Origin: Mycoplasmatota bacterium
GTDB lineage: Bacteria > Bacillota_I > Bacilli_A > MAG-NZ
DNA: 64,000 bases
Assembly (NCBI GenBank): GCA_018394315.1
Contig: CP074575.1
Span: 2,093,501-2,157,500, forward strand
Reading direction: 5' to 3'
The notes below the pieces were generated by a model. That model saw only the letters and a program-made list of their open reading frames with translations. It was not told the DNA's origin and made no database searches. Made by a program: the position numbers and the translations under genes. Shown here in pieces: positions 34,428-43,301 of the stretch (the stretch's first letter is position 1; the number at the start of each line of letters is the position of its first letter).

Positions 34428-34709
34428 CTAAAATGAAGTACTACCAGTGTTCTTCAACAATTGATCTATAGTCTTAGAATAAGAATCCAATATATTGTCA
34501 ATCATATCAATTTCTTCTTCTAACGATACTGATAATTTCTTTATTTTATTATCTAATTCAGTAATATTAGTTCCATGTTCATCCACTTGTTTTTCTGATC
34601 TTTCCATTTTTCCACTGTTCTTCTCTATTAAGCTTTTCAATGTTAAGATTTCTTCTGATATATCATCTATTCTCTTTTTAAGATTTGTAATCTCACTTCG
34701 AAAATTCAA
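34428..34709 (-). CDS. Small coiled-coil protein
   Basis: A 93-residue, charge-rich protein with continuous heptad-like spacing over residues ~5-88 (e.g. LKKRIDDISEEILTLKSLIEK and IDMIDNILDSYSKTIDQLL). TTG start behind GAGGTGAG. No signal or membrane segment. Probably a cytoplasmic dimer or oligomer; function unknown. Confidence 0.6.
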   Translation of the reverse strand: MNFRSEITNLKKRIDDISEEILTLKSLIEKNSGKMERSEKQVDEHGTNITELDNKIKKLSVSLEEEIDMIDNILDSYSKTIDQLLKNTGSTSF

Positions 34710-34926
34710 AATTACTCACCTCACTTTTCAAAAAGCATTTATTTTTAAATCATCACTTTCTATAGTGATAACGGATTGTTAATCATTTATAGTACTAATA
34801 ATTAAATTAATATATTTCTTAAAGGGGTACATTTAACTCTAACACTTTCAAGGCTAGTACATATATTAAACTGAGCTACATTGTGCACATTTAATTTTAG
34901 CTTAATTTAGTATGGAGGTGAAACAC

Positions 34927-35262
34927 ATGTTTAAACAATTATTACTTTCTATATTAGGAGGACTGCTGATTATACTAGGGATTTTTTATGCTATACTTGT
35001 TCCAGGGCTAGCATTCTTAGGCGGAATTGTTGTTATTCTAGGTCTATATGTTATTTTATTCTCAGCATTATCACGAAGGACTCTTTGCTTTAGAAAATGC
35101 TTTTTTGTCAATGCAATTATTGTTCTATTAGGAATCGCACTAATCTTTACTGGATCTTTTATTATATTTATAACTCCAGCACTGTTCATAATAGGACTAT
35201 TCGTAGTATTCTTTGGATTCATAGTATTAGCTCTTGGTATCCTATTAATGGCTGAATGTTAG
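34927..35262 (+). CDS. Small hydrophobic membrane protein
   Basis: A 111-residue protein with four glycine/isoleucine-rich helices and a central cytoplasmic cluster SRRTLCFRKC between helices 2 and 3. The two halves share LGGLLIILGIF / LGIALIFTGSF patterns, suggesting an internal duplication. ATG at 34927 has GGAGG 8 nt upstream; an ATG 15 nt earlier overlaps that site. No family recognised. Confidence 0.65.
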   Translation: MFKQLLLSILGGLLIILGIFYAILVPGLAFLGGIVVILGLYVILFSALSRRTLCFRKCFFVNAIIVLLGIALIFTGSFIIFITPALFIIGLFVVFFGFIVLALGILLMAEC

Positions 35263-35320
35263 AAACCATTCTTTATCGTAAAATACAAAGAACAGTTTCC
35301 TAATTATCAATGAAAAGGGT

Positions 35321-35354
35321 TGGTTCCTGAATATAACAGGAACCAGCTTTTTTT
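35321..35354 (+). terminator. Terminator of the small membrane protein gene
   Basis: TGGTTCCTG / CAGGAACCA perfect 9-bp stem followed by GC and seven T. Confidence 0.9.
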
Positions 35355-35500
35355 ATAACAAATAACCCTATTTCATTAATATAATATGCTAAACAAATAA
35401 TAATTCTACTTCAAATAAATAATTTGTTAAAAATATAATTATCTTTCCTATTAAAGTTAGTTTAATTTAGCAATTTTTTAATAGTGTGCCGTTATAACAT

Positions 35501-35528
35501 AAAAAAAGAGTCCGAATAAAGACTCTGT
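35501..35528 (-). terminator. Terminator of the UPF0316 gene
   Basis: AGAGTC / GACTCT stem followed on the minus strand by seven T, downstream of the UPF0316 stop. Confidence 0.8.
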
Positions 35529-35584
35529 TTAGTTTTGTACTTCCATATTTAATTATCTTCATAAACTATTTCTATATAATAAAA

Positions 35585-36106
35585 CTACTTTCTTGCCATC
35601 CCATATCCACCATAAATAGGCTTTATTTCATTTATTGTGATTACAGCATCAGTAGTAAGACTTTTTACCAAATTTATTAAACTATCGGAATTATTTCTTC
35701 TAACATTCATTATTATAATTACTCTATTACTATATGCACCCTTACCTTCTATTTCGGTAAGACCATAGCCGTGATCTCTTATAGAATTAATGATAGTCTG
35801 ACTGCATTCTGGATTCAATATGACTTCTATTCGAGAATTTCCAAGCCCTATTTTTTTCTCTAGGGTAGAGCCTACATAATTTCCTACAGCAAAACCAAAG
35901 GCATAAACTATTACCTTCAGTGGATCATCAGATATGTTTGTTAAAACCGTTGATGCCAACATTATCCATATAACTACTTCAAAAAAACCAATAATTGCAC
36001 CAATAAGTTTCTCTCCTTTTGTAATCAAAACTATTCTAGTTGTAGATAAAGAAACCTCACCTATTTTAACTATAAATATTAACAAATAGAACCATAATAT
36101 ATCCAT
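35585..36106 (-). CDS. UPF0316 (DUF2179/DUF5698) membrane protein
   Basis: A 173-residue protein: three N-terminal helices with GEVSLSTTRIVLITKGEKLIG, then a soluble DUF2179-type domain (residues ~95-165) with IEGKGAYSNRVIIIMNVRR. Members are conserved in Bacillota and of unknown function; the soluble domain resembles nucleotide-binding regulatory domains. Start has AAGGAGG. Monocistronic. Confidence 0.88.
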   Translation of the reverse strand: MDILWFYLLIFIVKIGEVSLSTTRIVLITKGEKLIGAIIGFFEVVIWIMLASTVLTNISDDPLKVIVYAFGFAVGNYVGSTLEKKIGLGNSRIEVILNPECSQTIINSIRDHGYGLTEIEGKGAYSNRVIIIMNVRRNNSDSLINLVKSLTTDAVITINEIKPIYGGYGMARK

Positions 36107-36206
36107 TCTTGCACCTCCTTAAGAGGAATTATACTCCTTTAGTTTTTAAAAAACAATAGGAGTCTCAAATTTTTTTTATTTCTTTCAATTTTTAATAGCT
36201 AAACTA

Positions 36207-36238
36207 TAAAAAAACAGAGCGACAAAGCTCTGTTTTTA
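36207..36238. terminator. Bidirectional-type terminator
   Basis: AACAGAGC / GCTCTGTT, an 8-bp stem with A-run and T-run on opposite sides, downstream of the leftward membrane-protein gene that ends at 36287. Confidence 0.8.
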
Positions 36239-36286
36239 AGAGAATCTATATATAAAATTTCTACTTATCCAACTCGCTTTTCTTAA

Positions 36287-37096
36287 TCATTTCTTACTTT
36301 CCTTATACATTTTAATAATGCAGTAAAATATATAACAAACAACTAATAATGTAAGTACCAAAGCAATCATTGAAGCTAGTCCTTCACTTAACCAGCCTAA
36401 CAATTCTACTGAAATAGATAATGCTAGTATAATAAACATTAAAGATAATGATTTTACTATCATTCGTTTAAATTTGTTGATATCTAAGTTGAGTTTCTTG
36501 AAATATTCTTCTTTTTTGTAGTAATTAAACATCTTGAAAATAAAGAAAAATATAAGAATGATTATTACTGGAATAATTACCAATGATGCATATCCTGCAT
36601 CAAATACACCTAAATATTCAACATACATACTTCCTATAACAATTAAAAATATTGAAATAATCAAGGCAAATATATATCTCTGATAAGTTGGTGGATGCGA
36701 TGAAGTTCTTTTAATAAATCTTTCTTTAACCGGTCCATACAATACGTAAATAAAAGCAAAAATAAGTATGTACATTCCGCCAACACCTAAAAGCACTCCA
36801 GTGACTATCTCGTTTTCAAGTGACTCTTCAGTCTTTAATAAATAAACAGTAAAGATATATAGATACCCTGTTAAGAGTAAACCAAATAAAGCTGTAGTTA
36901 ACCCTACATACTTTTTATATCCTTTGTGGTTTATCTCATCTCCTTCTTGTGCAAATAAGTGAGGTAAATTAATCCCTGGTTTCCAACCTCCCCTACTATA
37001 GTCATACATAAAATCTGTTTTCCACACCACAATACCCATTGTTAAAAGTATCAAAAATACCGGAGCAATACAAATAACTAACATAAAGTCTTCCAT
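36287..37096 (-). CDS. Polytopic membrane protein of unknown function
   Basis: A 269-residue protein with seven predicted helices. After the first helix there is a cytoplasmic or external stretch with YDYSRGGWKPGINLPHLFAQEG, and basic segments separate later helices. I recognise no family. ATG follows AAGGAGAAG. It stands alone between terminators. Confidence 0.6.
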   Translation of the reverse strand: MEDFMLVICIAPVFLILLTMGIVVWKTDFMYDYSRGGWKPGINLPHLFAQEGDEINHKGYKKYVGLTTALFGLLLTGYLYIFTVYLLKTEESLENEIVTGVLLGVGGMYILIFAFIYVLYGPVKERFIKRTSSHPPTYQRYIFALIISIFLIVIGSMYVEYLGVFDAGYASLVIIPVIIILIFFFIFKMFNYYKKEEYFKKLNLDINKFKRMIVKSLSLMFIILALSISVELLGWLSEGLASMIALVLTLLVVCYIFYCIIKMYKESKK

Positions 37097-37223
37097 TCTT
37101 CTTCTCCTTCAAAATATTTTGTTCTTTTAAAATTCTTATTTTATTGTAGCATACTGTTTTCATCACAAGCAACTTCAACATATTTCATAATGGCATAAGT
37201 TTTTGCTCAATGTAATAGTAAAG

Positions 37224-37241
37224 AACCCCATAAATGGGGTT
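37224..37241 (-). terminator. Hairpin downstream of the VWA lipoprotein gene
   Basis: AACCCCAT / ATGGGGTT with a 2-nt centre, just past the stop codon; the T-tract is modest (CTTTACTATT). Confidence 0.65.
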
Positions 37242-37265
37242 ACAGGGGAAGATTAATTTACAAAA

Positions 37266-38867
37266 CTAATCATTACTATATAAAGACTTTGCGATTTCAA
37301 CAAGGTCCACAAATTGTGATCTATATTCACCTGAATCTTCACCTAGATTGGCTGATGCCCTTTCAGTTACAGAATCAAATGATGAATGACCCCTATGCAC
37401 TGAGTCTCTAAGTAACATCGAGAACTCAATAACACTTGATGCAAATAAATAATCTTGACTTGGAGTATCTGTTATTTCATCAAAGATCATAGAGTATGTT
37501 AACTCTTCGCTAGAATGAGCTGTTGGGTCCTTATACCTAATATCTAATGTAAATAAATCATTTTCATTTTGCTCTGTAATGATATGATATTTCAAGTCAT
37601 TAACATCTATGTCCTCAGAAGTCTCGACTTCACTCATTGTTTCATCTGATGATGCAGTAATCAATTCATAAAAGGCTGTTACTTGATGACCATATCCAAT
37701 ATCACCTGCATCTACAAAATCATTATCAAAATCATCATAAGATAATAGTCTATTTTCATATCCAATTAATCGATATCCCTTTATCATGTTTGGGTTAAAC
37801 TCTAACTGTAACTTAACGTCTTCTGCTACAGTTATTAAAGTAGATCCCATTTCCTCTACTAATACTTTCTTAGCTTCAAGTAGTGAATCGATATATGAAT
37901 AGTTTCCATTTCCTTTATCAGCTAATGTTTCCATAACATCATCTCGAGTATTACCAGTTCCGAATCCCAAAACGCTTAAGTAAACACCTGTAGTGCGTTT
38001 TTCCGCAATCATGTCTTCTAATTCACTAACAGATTTTGGTCCGACATTAAAGTCACCATCAGTAGCTAAAATAACTCTGTTATTCCCATCCTCTATAAAG
38101 AGTTTTTCAGCAGTCAAATAAGCTAATTCTATTCCAGCTCCTCCAGCAGTTGATCCTCCTGCTTGTAAATTATCTATTGCATTAATAATTTCTTCCTTAT
38201 CATTACCTGATGCACCATCTAAAACTAACCCCGCTGCACCTGCATAAACAACAATAGATATTCTGTCTTCTTCTCTTAGTTCATCGATTAGCATTTTAAG
38301 TGATTTTTTTACAAGTGGAAGTTTAAGTTCATTATTCATTGAACCAGAAACATCTAATAAAAATACTAAATTATTCGCTGGAGACTGACTAAAATCAATT
38401 GACTTAGTCTTTAGTCCAACCATTAAACAAAGATGCTCATTTAACCAAGGGCATTCACTTACTTCAGTAGAAATGGAAATAGGTGAATCTTCAGTCGGAT
38501 CATCGTAATCATATCTAAAATAATTAACTAACTCTTCAGTACGTATTGCATCAACTGGCGGTAATTTACCATCCATCAAATAACGTCTCATATTACTATA
38601 AGAAGCGGTATCAACATCTACAGAAAAAGTTGAAACAGACATCGACTTTGTAGCCATAAATGGTGACTCACTTATTTCTGAATACTTTTCATTACTTACT
38701 ACTGAATCAGAAGTTGTTGGACTTGGGACTTCAACATAAATAGTTTCACCAGCGACTTCGACTTCTTTAATGACTTCGACTTCTTTCATGACTTCCACTT
38801 CTTTAGAACAAGCTCCTATAGACAAGGATAACCCTAATAGTAGAACTAAAGTTAATACTTTCTTCAT
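37266..38867 (-). CDS. YfbK-type VWA-domain lipoprotein
   Basis: A 533-residue lipoprotein: lipobox SIGAC, then a short tract of three KEVEV repeats and a Ser-rich linker. The YfbK N-terminal region follows (STFSVDVDTASYSNMRRYL), then a von Willebrand A domain (residues ~165-345) with an intact MIDAS DVSGS, and a DUF3520-type C-terminal domain. Such surface proteins probably mediate metal-dependent protein contacts; the function is uncharacterised. Start with AAGGAGG. Monocistronic. Confidence 0.88.
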   Translation of the reverse strand: MKKVLTLVLLLGLSLSIGACSKEVEVMKEVEVIKEVEVAGETIYVEVPSPTTSDSVVSNEKYSEISESPFMATKSMSVSTFSVDVDTASYSNMRRYLMDGKLPPVDAIRTEELVNYFRYDYDDPTEDSPISISTEVSECPWLNEHLCLMVGLKTKSIDFSQSPANNLVFLLDVSGSMNNELKLPLVKKSLKMLIDELREEDRISIVVYAGAAGLVLDGASGNDKEEIINAIDNLQAGGSTAGGAGIELAYLTAEKLFIEDGNNRVILATDGDFNVGPKSVSELEDMIAEKRTTGVYLSVLGFGTGNTRDDVMETLADKGNGNYSYIDSLLEAKKVLVEEMGSTLITVAEDVKLQLEFNPNMIKGYRLIGYENRLLSYDDFDNDFVDAGDIGYGHQVTAFYELITASSDETMSEVETSEDIDVNDLKYHIITEQNENDLFTLDIRYKDPTAHSSEELTYSMIFDEITDTPSQDYLFASSVIEFSMLLRDSVHRGHSSFDSVTERASANLGEDSGEYRSQFVDLVEIAKSLYSND

Positions 38868-39089
38868 TTTGTTTCCTCCTTTTAAATTTGTATAAGAACC
38901 TTGATAATTTATTATATTACATTAAATATGCAGTTTATAGAATTCTTTGTATGTTGCATAAATTAGTAGGTAAGTTACAAGTATAGAGTGCGATTTTGTT
39001 GAATATAATAAACGGAATTCAAAAATTTTAGTATAGTATTCTTGATCAACCATACTGGTGAAATTTTGTATAACTAATCTTAAAAAATG

Positions 39090-39115
39090 AAAAAGAACAC
39101 CTTATTGGATGTTCT
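39090..39115 (-). terminator. Terminator of the TM-anchored hypothetical gene
   Basis: On the minus strand AGAACATCC / GGTGTTCT is followed by TTTTTC, 19 nt past the stop at 39134. Confidence 0.75.
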
Positions 39116-39133
39116 ACAAAAATTTAGTATTAA

Positions 39134-39964
39134 CTAATTCTCAAGATACAAAGTATAAGTTTCACCGTTGCTATAACAATAAACTTCAATCTTATTAGTA
39201 TTACTAGATAAAAATTCATATGCTTTAAAAATGTTAGAGTTATTATCTATTTCTTCATATGTCAACGTAGCAAATTCGTACTGAGAAGTAAAATCACCAT
39301 CAAAATCATAATAATAACTTACACCATTTTCTTTTTCATTTGGTAGGTTAGTTCTCGTAATAAAACCATCGCTTTCGTAATCAAACTCATAGGTGAATTC
39401 ATAATTATCATTACTCCATGTACCTAATAACCTTATGCTTTGTAGGTCTTCCAGATTAGTACAATAATCTTTTCTTAAGTTCCACCCATAATAATAATTA
39501 TTACTATGATAAATTTTATAATATGCTTCCCTAGCATCACTTACATCTAATCTAACATTGAAATCACATAATTTATTCATATCTCTTTTCAGGTCGTGAT
39601 ACTCACTTGCGATGTAAGAAACATCTTTATAATCAGATGTGAGTGTATTAATGTTTTTCTCAATTATATCATCCTCATCACTCCACCCACTATAGCCATC
39701 TACTGCTTCAATAAGGTCTTTATACATTAATTTGTTCATAAATGTTTTAGTAGAAACAAGTATAGTAAACAATAAGACTGCTAAGATAATAACTAATAAA
39801 ATTGAATTATTCAAAATAAATTTAGAAAACCCACCTTGCTCACTTACACTAAATTCCTCTTTTTTACTCTGTTTAGATACAATCGCCCTAACAGAGTATA
39901 CTACTACACTTGAAAATAACAGTAAACCAAAAATGTAACCTAGAATACCTGCCAAATCATACAT
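39134..39964 (-). CDS. Membrane-anchored hypothetical protein
   Basis: A 276-residue protein with two N-terminal helices (residues ~4-26 and ~52-75), then an acidic, Tyr/Asn/Asp-rich domain predicted to be outside the membrane. The tail has strand-rich sequence (GDFTSQYEFATLTYEE). No family recognised. Of three clustered ATGs after GGAGG, the one at 39964 has the proper 9-nt spacing. Confidence 0.6.
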   Translation of the reverse strand: MYDLAGILGYIFGLLLFSSVVVYSVRAIVSKQSKKEEFSVSEQGGFSKFILNNSILLVIILAVLLFTILVSTKTFMNKLMYKDLIEAVDGYSGWSDEDDIIEKNINTLTSDYKDVSYIASEYHDLKRDMNKLCDFNVRLDVSDAREAYYKIYHSNNYYYGWNLRKDYCTNLEDLQSIRLLGTWSNDNYEFTYEFDYESDGFITRTNLPNEKENGVSYYYDFDGDFTSQYEFATLTYEEIDNNSNIFKAYEFLSSNTNKIEVYCYSNGETYTLYLEN

Positions 39965-40136
39965 AATCATCATCCTCCAATTTTTTCTCAAAATAGTATT
40001 TCGGCAAATTTCTACAATTAATTAAAATCTACACTAGTTGGGATCAATCGCTCAAAAAAAATAGAAATTAATCTATCTTTTTTTCCTCTTTATATATTAG
40101 TTTGTTACCAACTACAAAAACTTTCTTTATAACTAT

Positions 40137-40634
40137 CTAAACTCTATAAATATATCTTAATTCTCTTATAGGAGTAACTAAAATCTCGTCTTTCGATTTA
40201 CCTTCAAAAACGAATCCAAATTTCTCATAGAAAGATATGGCGTTATTATTAGAATCCAGTACCCATAGAACTATTTTTTTGAATCCTTGCTCCTTCAATT
40301 TAGTTACAGCGTTCGTTAATAATTCTCTTCCATATCCAAGACCATGATATTTTTTCAAAATATACATTCCAGGTATCTCTCCATAGTCCTCATTCAAATC
40401 TTCATCTCTTGCTTTCATAAAGCCTATAAAACCTACTATATTATCGTCAATAACCAATACTAAGTGATTTTTGCATTTAATCCTTTGAAACATTCTTACA
40501 CTTTTTCTAACACTGAGCTCTTTAAGATAGTTATTATTAATCTTCCCAGTATAAGTCTCTATCCAAGCATTATAGTGTACATGTCCCATTTGTTCTGAAT
40601 CTTGTGATGTAGCTTTACGAATTATAAAGCTCAT
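40137..40634 (-). CDS. GNAT acetyltransferase
   Basis: A 165-residue single-domain GNAT protein: RKATSQDSEQMGHVHYNAW at the start, acetyl-CoA loop YHGLGYGRELL near residue 95 and LWVLDSNNNAISFYEKFGFVFEGKSK at the end. Its ATG overlaps the stop of the membrane-protein gene upstream (ATGA), so the two are coupled. Substrate unknown. Confidence 0.85.
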   Translation of the reverse strand: MSFIIRKATSQDSEQMGHVHYNAWIETYTGKINNNYLKELSVRKSVRMFQRIKCKNHLVLVIDDNIVGFIGFMKARDEDLNEDYGEIPGMYILKKYHGLGYGRELLTNAVTKLKEQGFKKIVLWVLDSNNNAISFYEKFGFVFEGKSKDEILVTPIRELRYIYRV

Positions 40635-40924
40635 ATTTCTTTACCGTAATTTCGCCCATTTTTCATTTTGCTTATTAGGAAAGAGAATATGTTAAGAAGT
40701 GAATATACTAAGTATACATCTAGAATTAGGGCAAATACATTTATTTGCGTTCTCATTAAAAGTATTTCATTACTCTGGATTGGCGGTAAATTATACATGG
40801 TAAAGAATGAAATAGGGTATCCAAAGTAAAATCTGAACCCATCACTATATGAATACGGCACTACGAAAACTGTCGATAGAACTATCAAAATCGCAAACAA
40901 TAACAATAATTTCTTTAAATTCAT
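40631..40924 (-). CDS. Small membrane protein coupled to the acetyltransferase
   Basis: A 97-residue protein with two helices (residues ~4-24 and ~58-85) separated by an external-looking loop (YSYSDGFRFYFGYPISFFTMYNLPP). GAGAGG ribosome site. Four-base overlap with the acetyltransferase gene. No family recognised. Confidence 0.6.
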   Translation of the reverse strand: MNLKKLLLLFAILIVLSTVFVVPYSYSDGFRFYFGYPISFFTMYNLPPIQSNEILLMRTQINVFALILDVYLVYSLLNIFSFLISKMKNGRNYGKEI

Positions 40925-41073
40925 ACTATTTACCTCTCATTAAATAATTACATTTTTTCATCTTAAAGTGAATTATAAGTTAGTTAAGTAAGTATAGCAT
41001 ACAATGGTATTCGGAGAAATAGAAAAATATCACCTAAGAAATAACATATTTAAATTTGATAGGAAAATGTTGA

Positions 41074-41103
41074 GAATCAAGTCTAGTTAACTAAACTTGA
41101 TTC
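41074..41103 (-). terminator. 30-bp palindrome downstream of the His-tailed gene
   Basis: GAATCAAGT...ACTTGATTC with TAGTTAACTA at the centre, one mismatch overall. It lies 42 nt past the His-tailed gene stop; the following T-tract is weak, so it could be a terminator or a protein-binding site. Confidence 0.55.
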
Positions 41104-41144
41104 CCCAGAAAATTTTCTTCATTATCTACTCAAGTAAATTATTA

Positions 41145-41435
41145 CTAGTGGTGATGATGATGCTTATGCTTATAGTCTAAGATTTCCTCTAGTTTATACT
41201 GCAGTAACATTTGCATCTTACTAACATTTTTTAGTGTTTCACTTACTGACTCATTAACTTTAATTAGATCGTCTATACTTGTTGCAATAGCTACTCCTTT
41301 TTGAATTTTTTCACCTTCCGCGTTTAGGATATGAGCTAATCCTACTTCCTCTAAAGCTATTGACTCAATTACATCTGCGATTGCCTGCGGTTTATCAATT
41401 GGAAACTCGGGCTTGTTTATTACTGGTTTTGACAT
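41145..41435 (-). CDS. Small helical protein with natural His-rich tail
   Basis: A 96-residue protein beginning MSKPVINKPEFP, with two amphipathic helices; the segment IESIALEEVGLAHILNAEGEKIQK resembles a domain found in clostridial/bacillar coat-like and collagen-like proteins. It ends KHKHHHHH, a native metal-binding tail. Start is the ATG at 41435 behind AAGGAGG; an in-frame ATG 18 nt earlier overlaps that site. A spore-surface or metal-related role is conceivable. Confidence 0.7.
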   Translation of the reverse strand: MSKPVINKPEFPIDKPQAIADVIESIALEEVGLAHILNAEGEKIQKGVAIATSIDDLIKVNESVSETLKNVSKMQMLLQYKLEEILDYKHKHHHHH

Positions 41436-41722
41436 ACTTATTACCTCCTTCATAATTTATTAGTTAATTTTTATACGCGCGCTTAACCACTTTTAATATA
41501 TGAAGTAATTACTATCTTGACAAGTATGATATCCCAATTATGATGATTTCTTATGAAATAAGGACTAGTTAACGTAGCGAGTGAAATATTTGCATTACTC
41601 ATGAATAATGGTATTCTATGAATATAACAATTTTGATTGTAACACACAGAATTTTACGTAAATCATTGATAATTAATGAAATCCAATTGATAGAAAAATC
41701 ATTAACATAAGTGAGGAGAAAG

Positions 41723-42223
41723 ATGGAAGAGAGTATTTTAACTGATAGACTTGAAATTATTCCTTGTGATATGAAAATGATTTTAGAGATTCTGAATTGT
41801 AAATATGATAATATAATTTTCTCTAGAAGCATTAGTAGTGAACAACTTAACAAGCTGAGAACAATAGCTAATATCTTCAAAGAAAAACTTAGTGATGACA
41901 AAGGTTCGTATCGTTGGTTTGCTTGGATTGTGGCAGAAAAGGAAACCGGACACATTGTGGGAGATGTAGGTTTCAAGGGTGCACCTAACGAACTGGGTGA
42001 TGTCGAAATCGGATTCGGGATAGATTCAGCATTCAGGAGAAGAGGATACGCTACCGAAGCAGCCTTAGCACTCATGAAATGGGCTTTTCATACTGGAATT
42101 GTAGAGCGTATCTTTGCTATCTGTAGAATTGATAATTTACCATCAATAAAAGTACTTGAAAATATTGGGATGATTCAAAATAGAATTCATGATTCATATG
42201 TACATTGGTCCAAAATTATTTAA
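41723..42223 (+). CDS. RimJ/RimL-type GNAT acetyltransferase
   Basis: A 166-residue GNAT protein of the Acetyltransf_3 group: starts ESILTDRLEIIPCD, has GDVGFKGAPNELGDVEIGFGI, acetyl-CoA loop FRRRGYATEAALALMKWAF and terminal RIDNLPSIKVLENIGM. Likely acetylates an amine or protein N-terminus. Start at ATG 41723 after GAGGAG; the GTG at 41711 is inside the ribosome site. Confidence 0.87.
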   Translation: MEESILTDRLEIIPCDMKMILEILNCKYDNIIFSRSISSEQLNKLRTIANIFKEKLSDDKGSYRWFAWIVAEKETGHIVGDVGFKGAPNELGDVEIGFGIDSAFRRRGYATEAALALMKWAFHTGIVERIFAICRIDNLPSIKVLENIGMIQNRIHDSYVHWSKII

Positions 42224-42292
42224 TCTATATTCACATTAAATAAAGCTTAAAGATACGTACGTAAAAAAAAATAATATTTCTACCAATAATTA

Positions 42293-42328
42293 TTGACAAT
42301 CGATAATTTAATGATATAATATTATCGA
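42293..42328 (+). promoter_or_regulatory. Promoter with overlapping operator for the DUF2975/XRE pair
   Basis: TTGACA (42293-42298), 16-nt spacer, TATAAT (42315-42320). An inverted repeat TCGATAAT (42300-42307) / ATTATCGA (42321-42328) brackets the -10, as expected for autorepression by the downstream XRE protein. Confidence 0.75.
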
Positions 42329-42354
42329 AATACAATAATTATGGAGGTTTTTTT

Positions 42355-42957
42355 ATGAAAGAGTCATTAATAGCAATGATCAGTTATCTATTAATCATGA
42401 TGTCAATTACTATACTTATTTATAAATCAATAAAATCGGAAAAGTACTCAATGAGAGGAGTATCCAAAGTTGTAAAGTTAATTGTTGTGGCATTAAAGTG
42501 GTTTAATATTATTTTTGGAGTAATATTTGTTTTCCTAGCCATTCCAGCTATTGCAATTATATTTATAAGTTCTAGTTCTTTTATTTTAGAAGGTATAACC
42601 TGGACTATACGAGGTAATGATATTGATTTTATTCTAGTACCTATTCTCGTATTAGTAATACCTTATGCACTGTATCTTACTTATAGGATACTTCTAAAAT
42701 CAGAAATCATATTCGAAAATTTAGCTAATGGTATAGTTTTCTGTGACGAAATTTACAATGCACTTAAGTCAATTTCTCTCTTTATTACACTTCTGCTTCC
42801 TTTATCTATGGTGGAATTATCGAATCTTGAAACAATGCAGCACACATCTATAAATATAACAATATTTCCTATATTCTATATCTTCCTAGCATATATAATT
42901 CAACTGGTTTATAAAGAAGCATTAAAGTTATATAACGAAAATAGGTTAACGATATAA
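42355..42957 (+). CDS. DUF2975 membrane protein
   Basis: A 200-residue protein with four or five helices and the DUF2975 pattern of a long periplasmic-side loop after helix 2 and a LANGIVFCDEIYNALKSISLF segment near residue 122. The family is nearly always paired with a small XRE regulator of the YozG type, as here. Function unknown. GGAGG ribosome site; the stop overlaps the XRE start by one base. Confidence 0.85.
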   Translation: MKESLIAMISYLLIMMSITILIYKSIKSEKYSMRGVSKVVKLIVVALKWFNIIFGVIFVFLAIPAIAIIFISSSSFILEGITWTIRGNDIDFILVPILVLVIPYALYLTYRILLKSEIIFENLANGIVFCDEIYNALKSISLFITLLLPLSMVELSNLETMQHTSINITIFPIFYIFLAYIIQLVYKEALKLYNENRLTI

Positions 42958-43166
42958 TGGCAATTAAAATTAATCTATCAAATACACTTAAAAAACGTGG
43001 CATTACTTCTAAGGAATTAGCAAAACTCATAGGCATCACAGAGGCTAATTTATCTATACTTAGAAGCGGGAAAGCAAAGGCAATCAGATTTGAAACTTTG
43101 AATGCAATTTGTATAGCGTTAAATTGTACCATTACAGATGTGATAGAGTTTGAAAATGAAGAATAG
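42957..43166 (+). CDS. YozG-type XRE helix-turn-helix regulator
   Basis: A 69-residue single-domain repressor: MAIKINLSNTLKKRGITSKELAKLIGITEANLSILRSGKAKAI, with the HTH at residues ~17-40, and the conserved tail ALNCTITDVIEFENEE. It probably binds the inverted repeat over its own operon promoter. Coupled to DUF2975. Confidence 0.9.
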   Translation: MAIKINLSNTLKKRGITSKELAKLIGITEANLSILRSGKAKAIRFETLNAICIALNCTITDVIEFENEE

Positions 43167-43168
43167 AA

Positions 43169-43197
43169 AAAGAGTAGAATGTTAACTTCTACTCTTT
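43169..43197 (+). terminator. Terminator of the DUF2975/XRE operon
   Basis: AAAGAGTAGAA / TTCTACTCTTT, an 11-bp perfect stem directly after the XRE stop. Confidence 0.85.
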
Positions 43198-43301
43198 CCT
43201 ATATTTCACACTAGAATTTACAGAACTTTATAAAATCCAAGTGATAAATACAATCTAATATATTATATAAATAAAATCATATATATTAGTGGTGATAAGT
43301 A

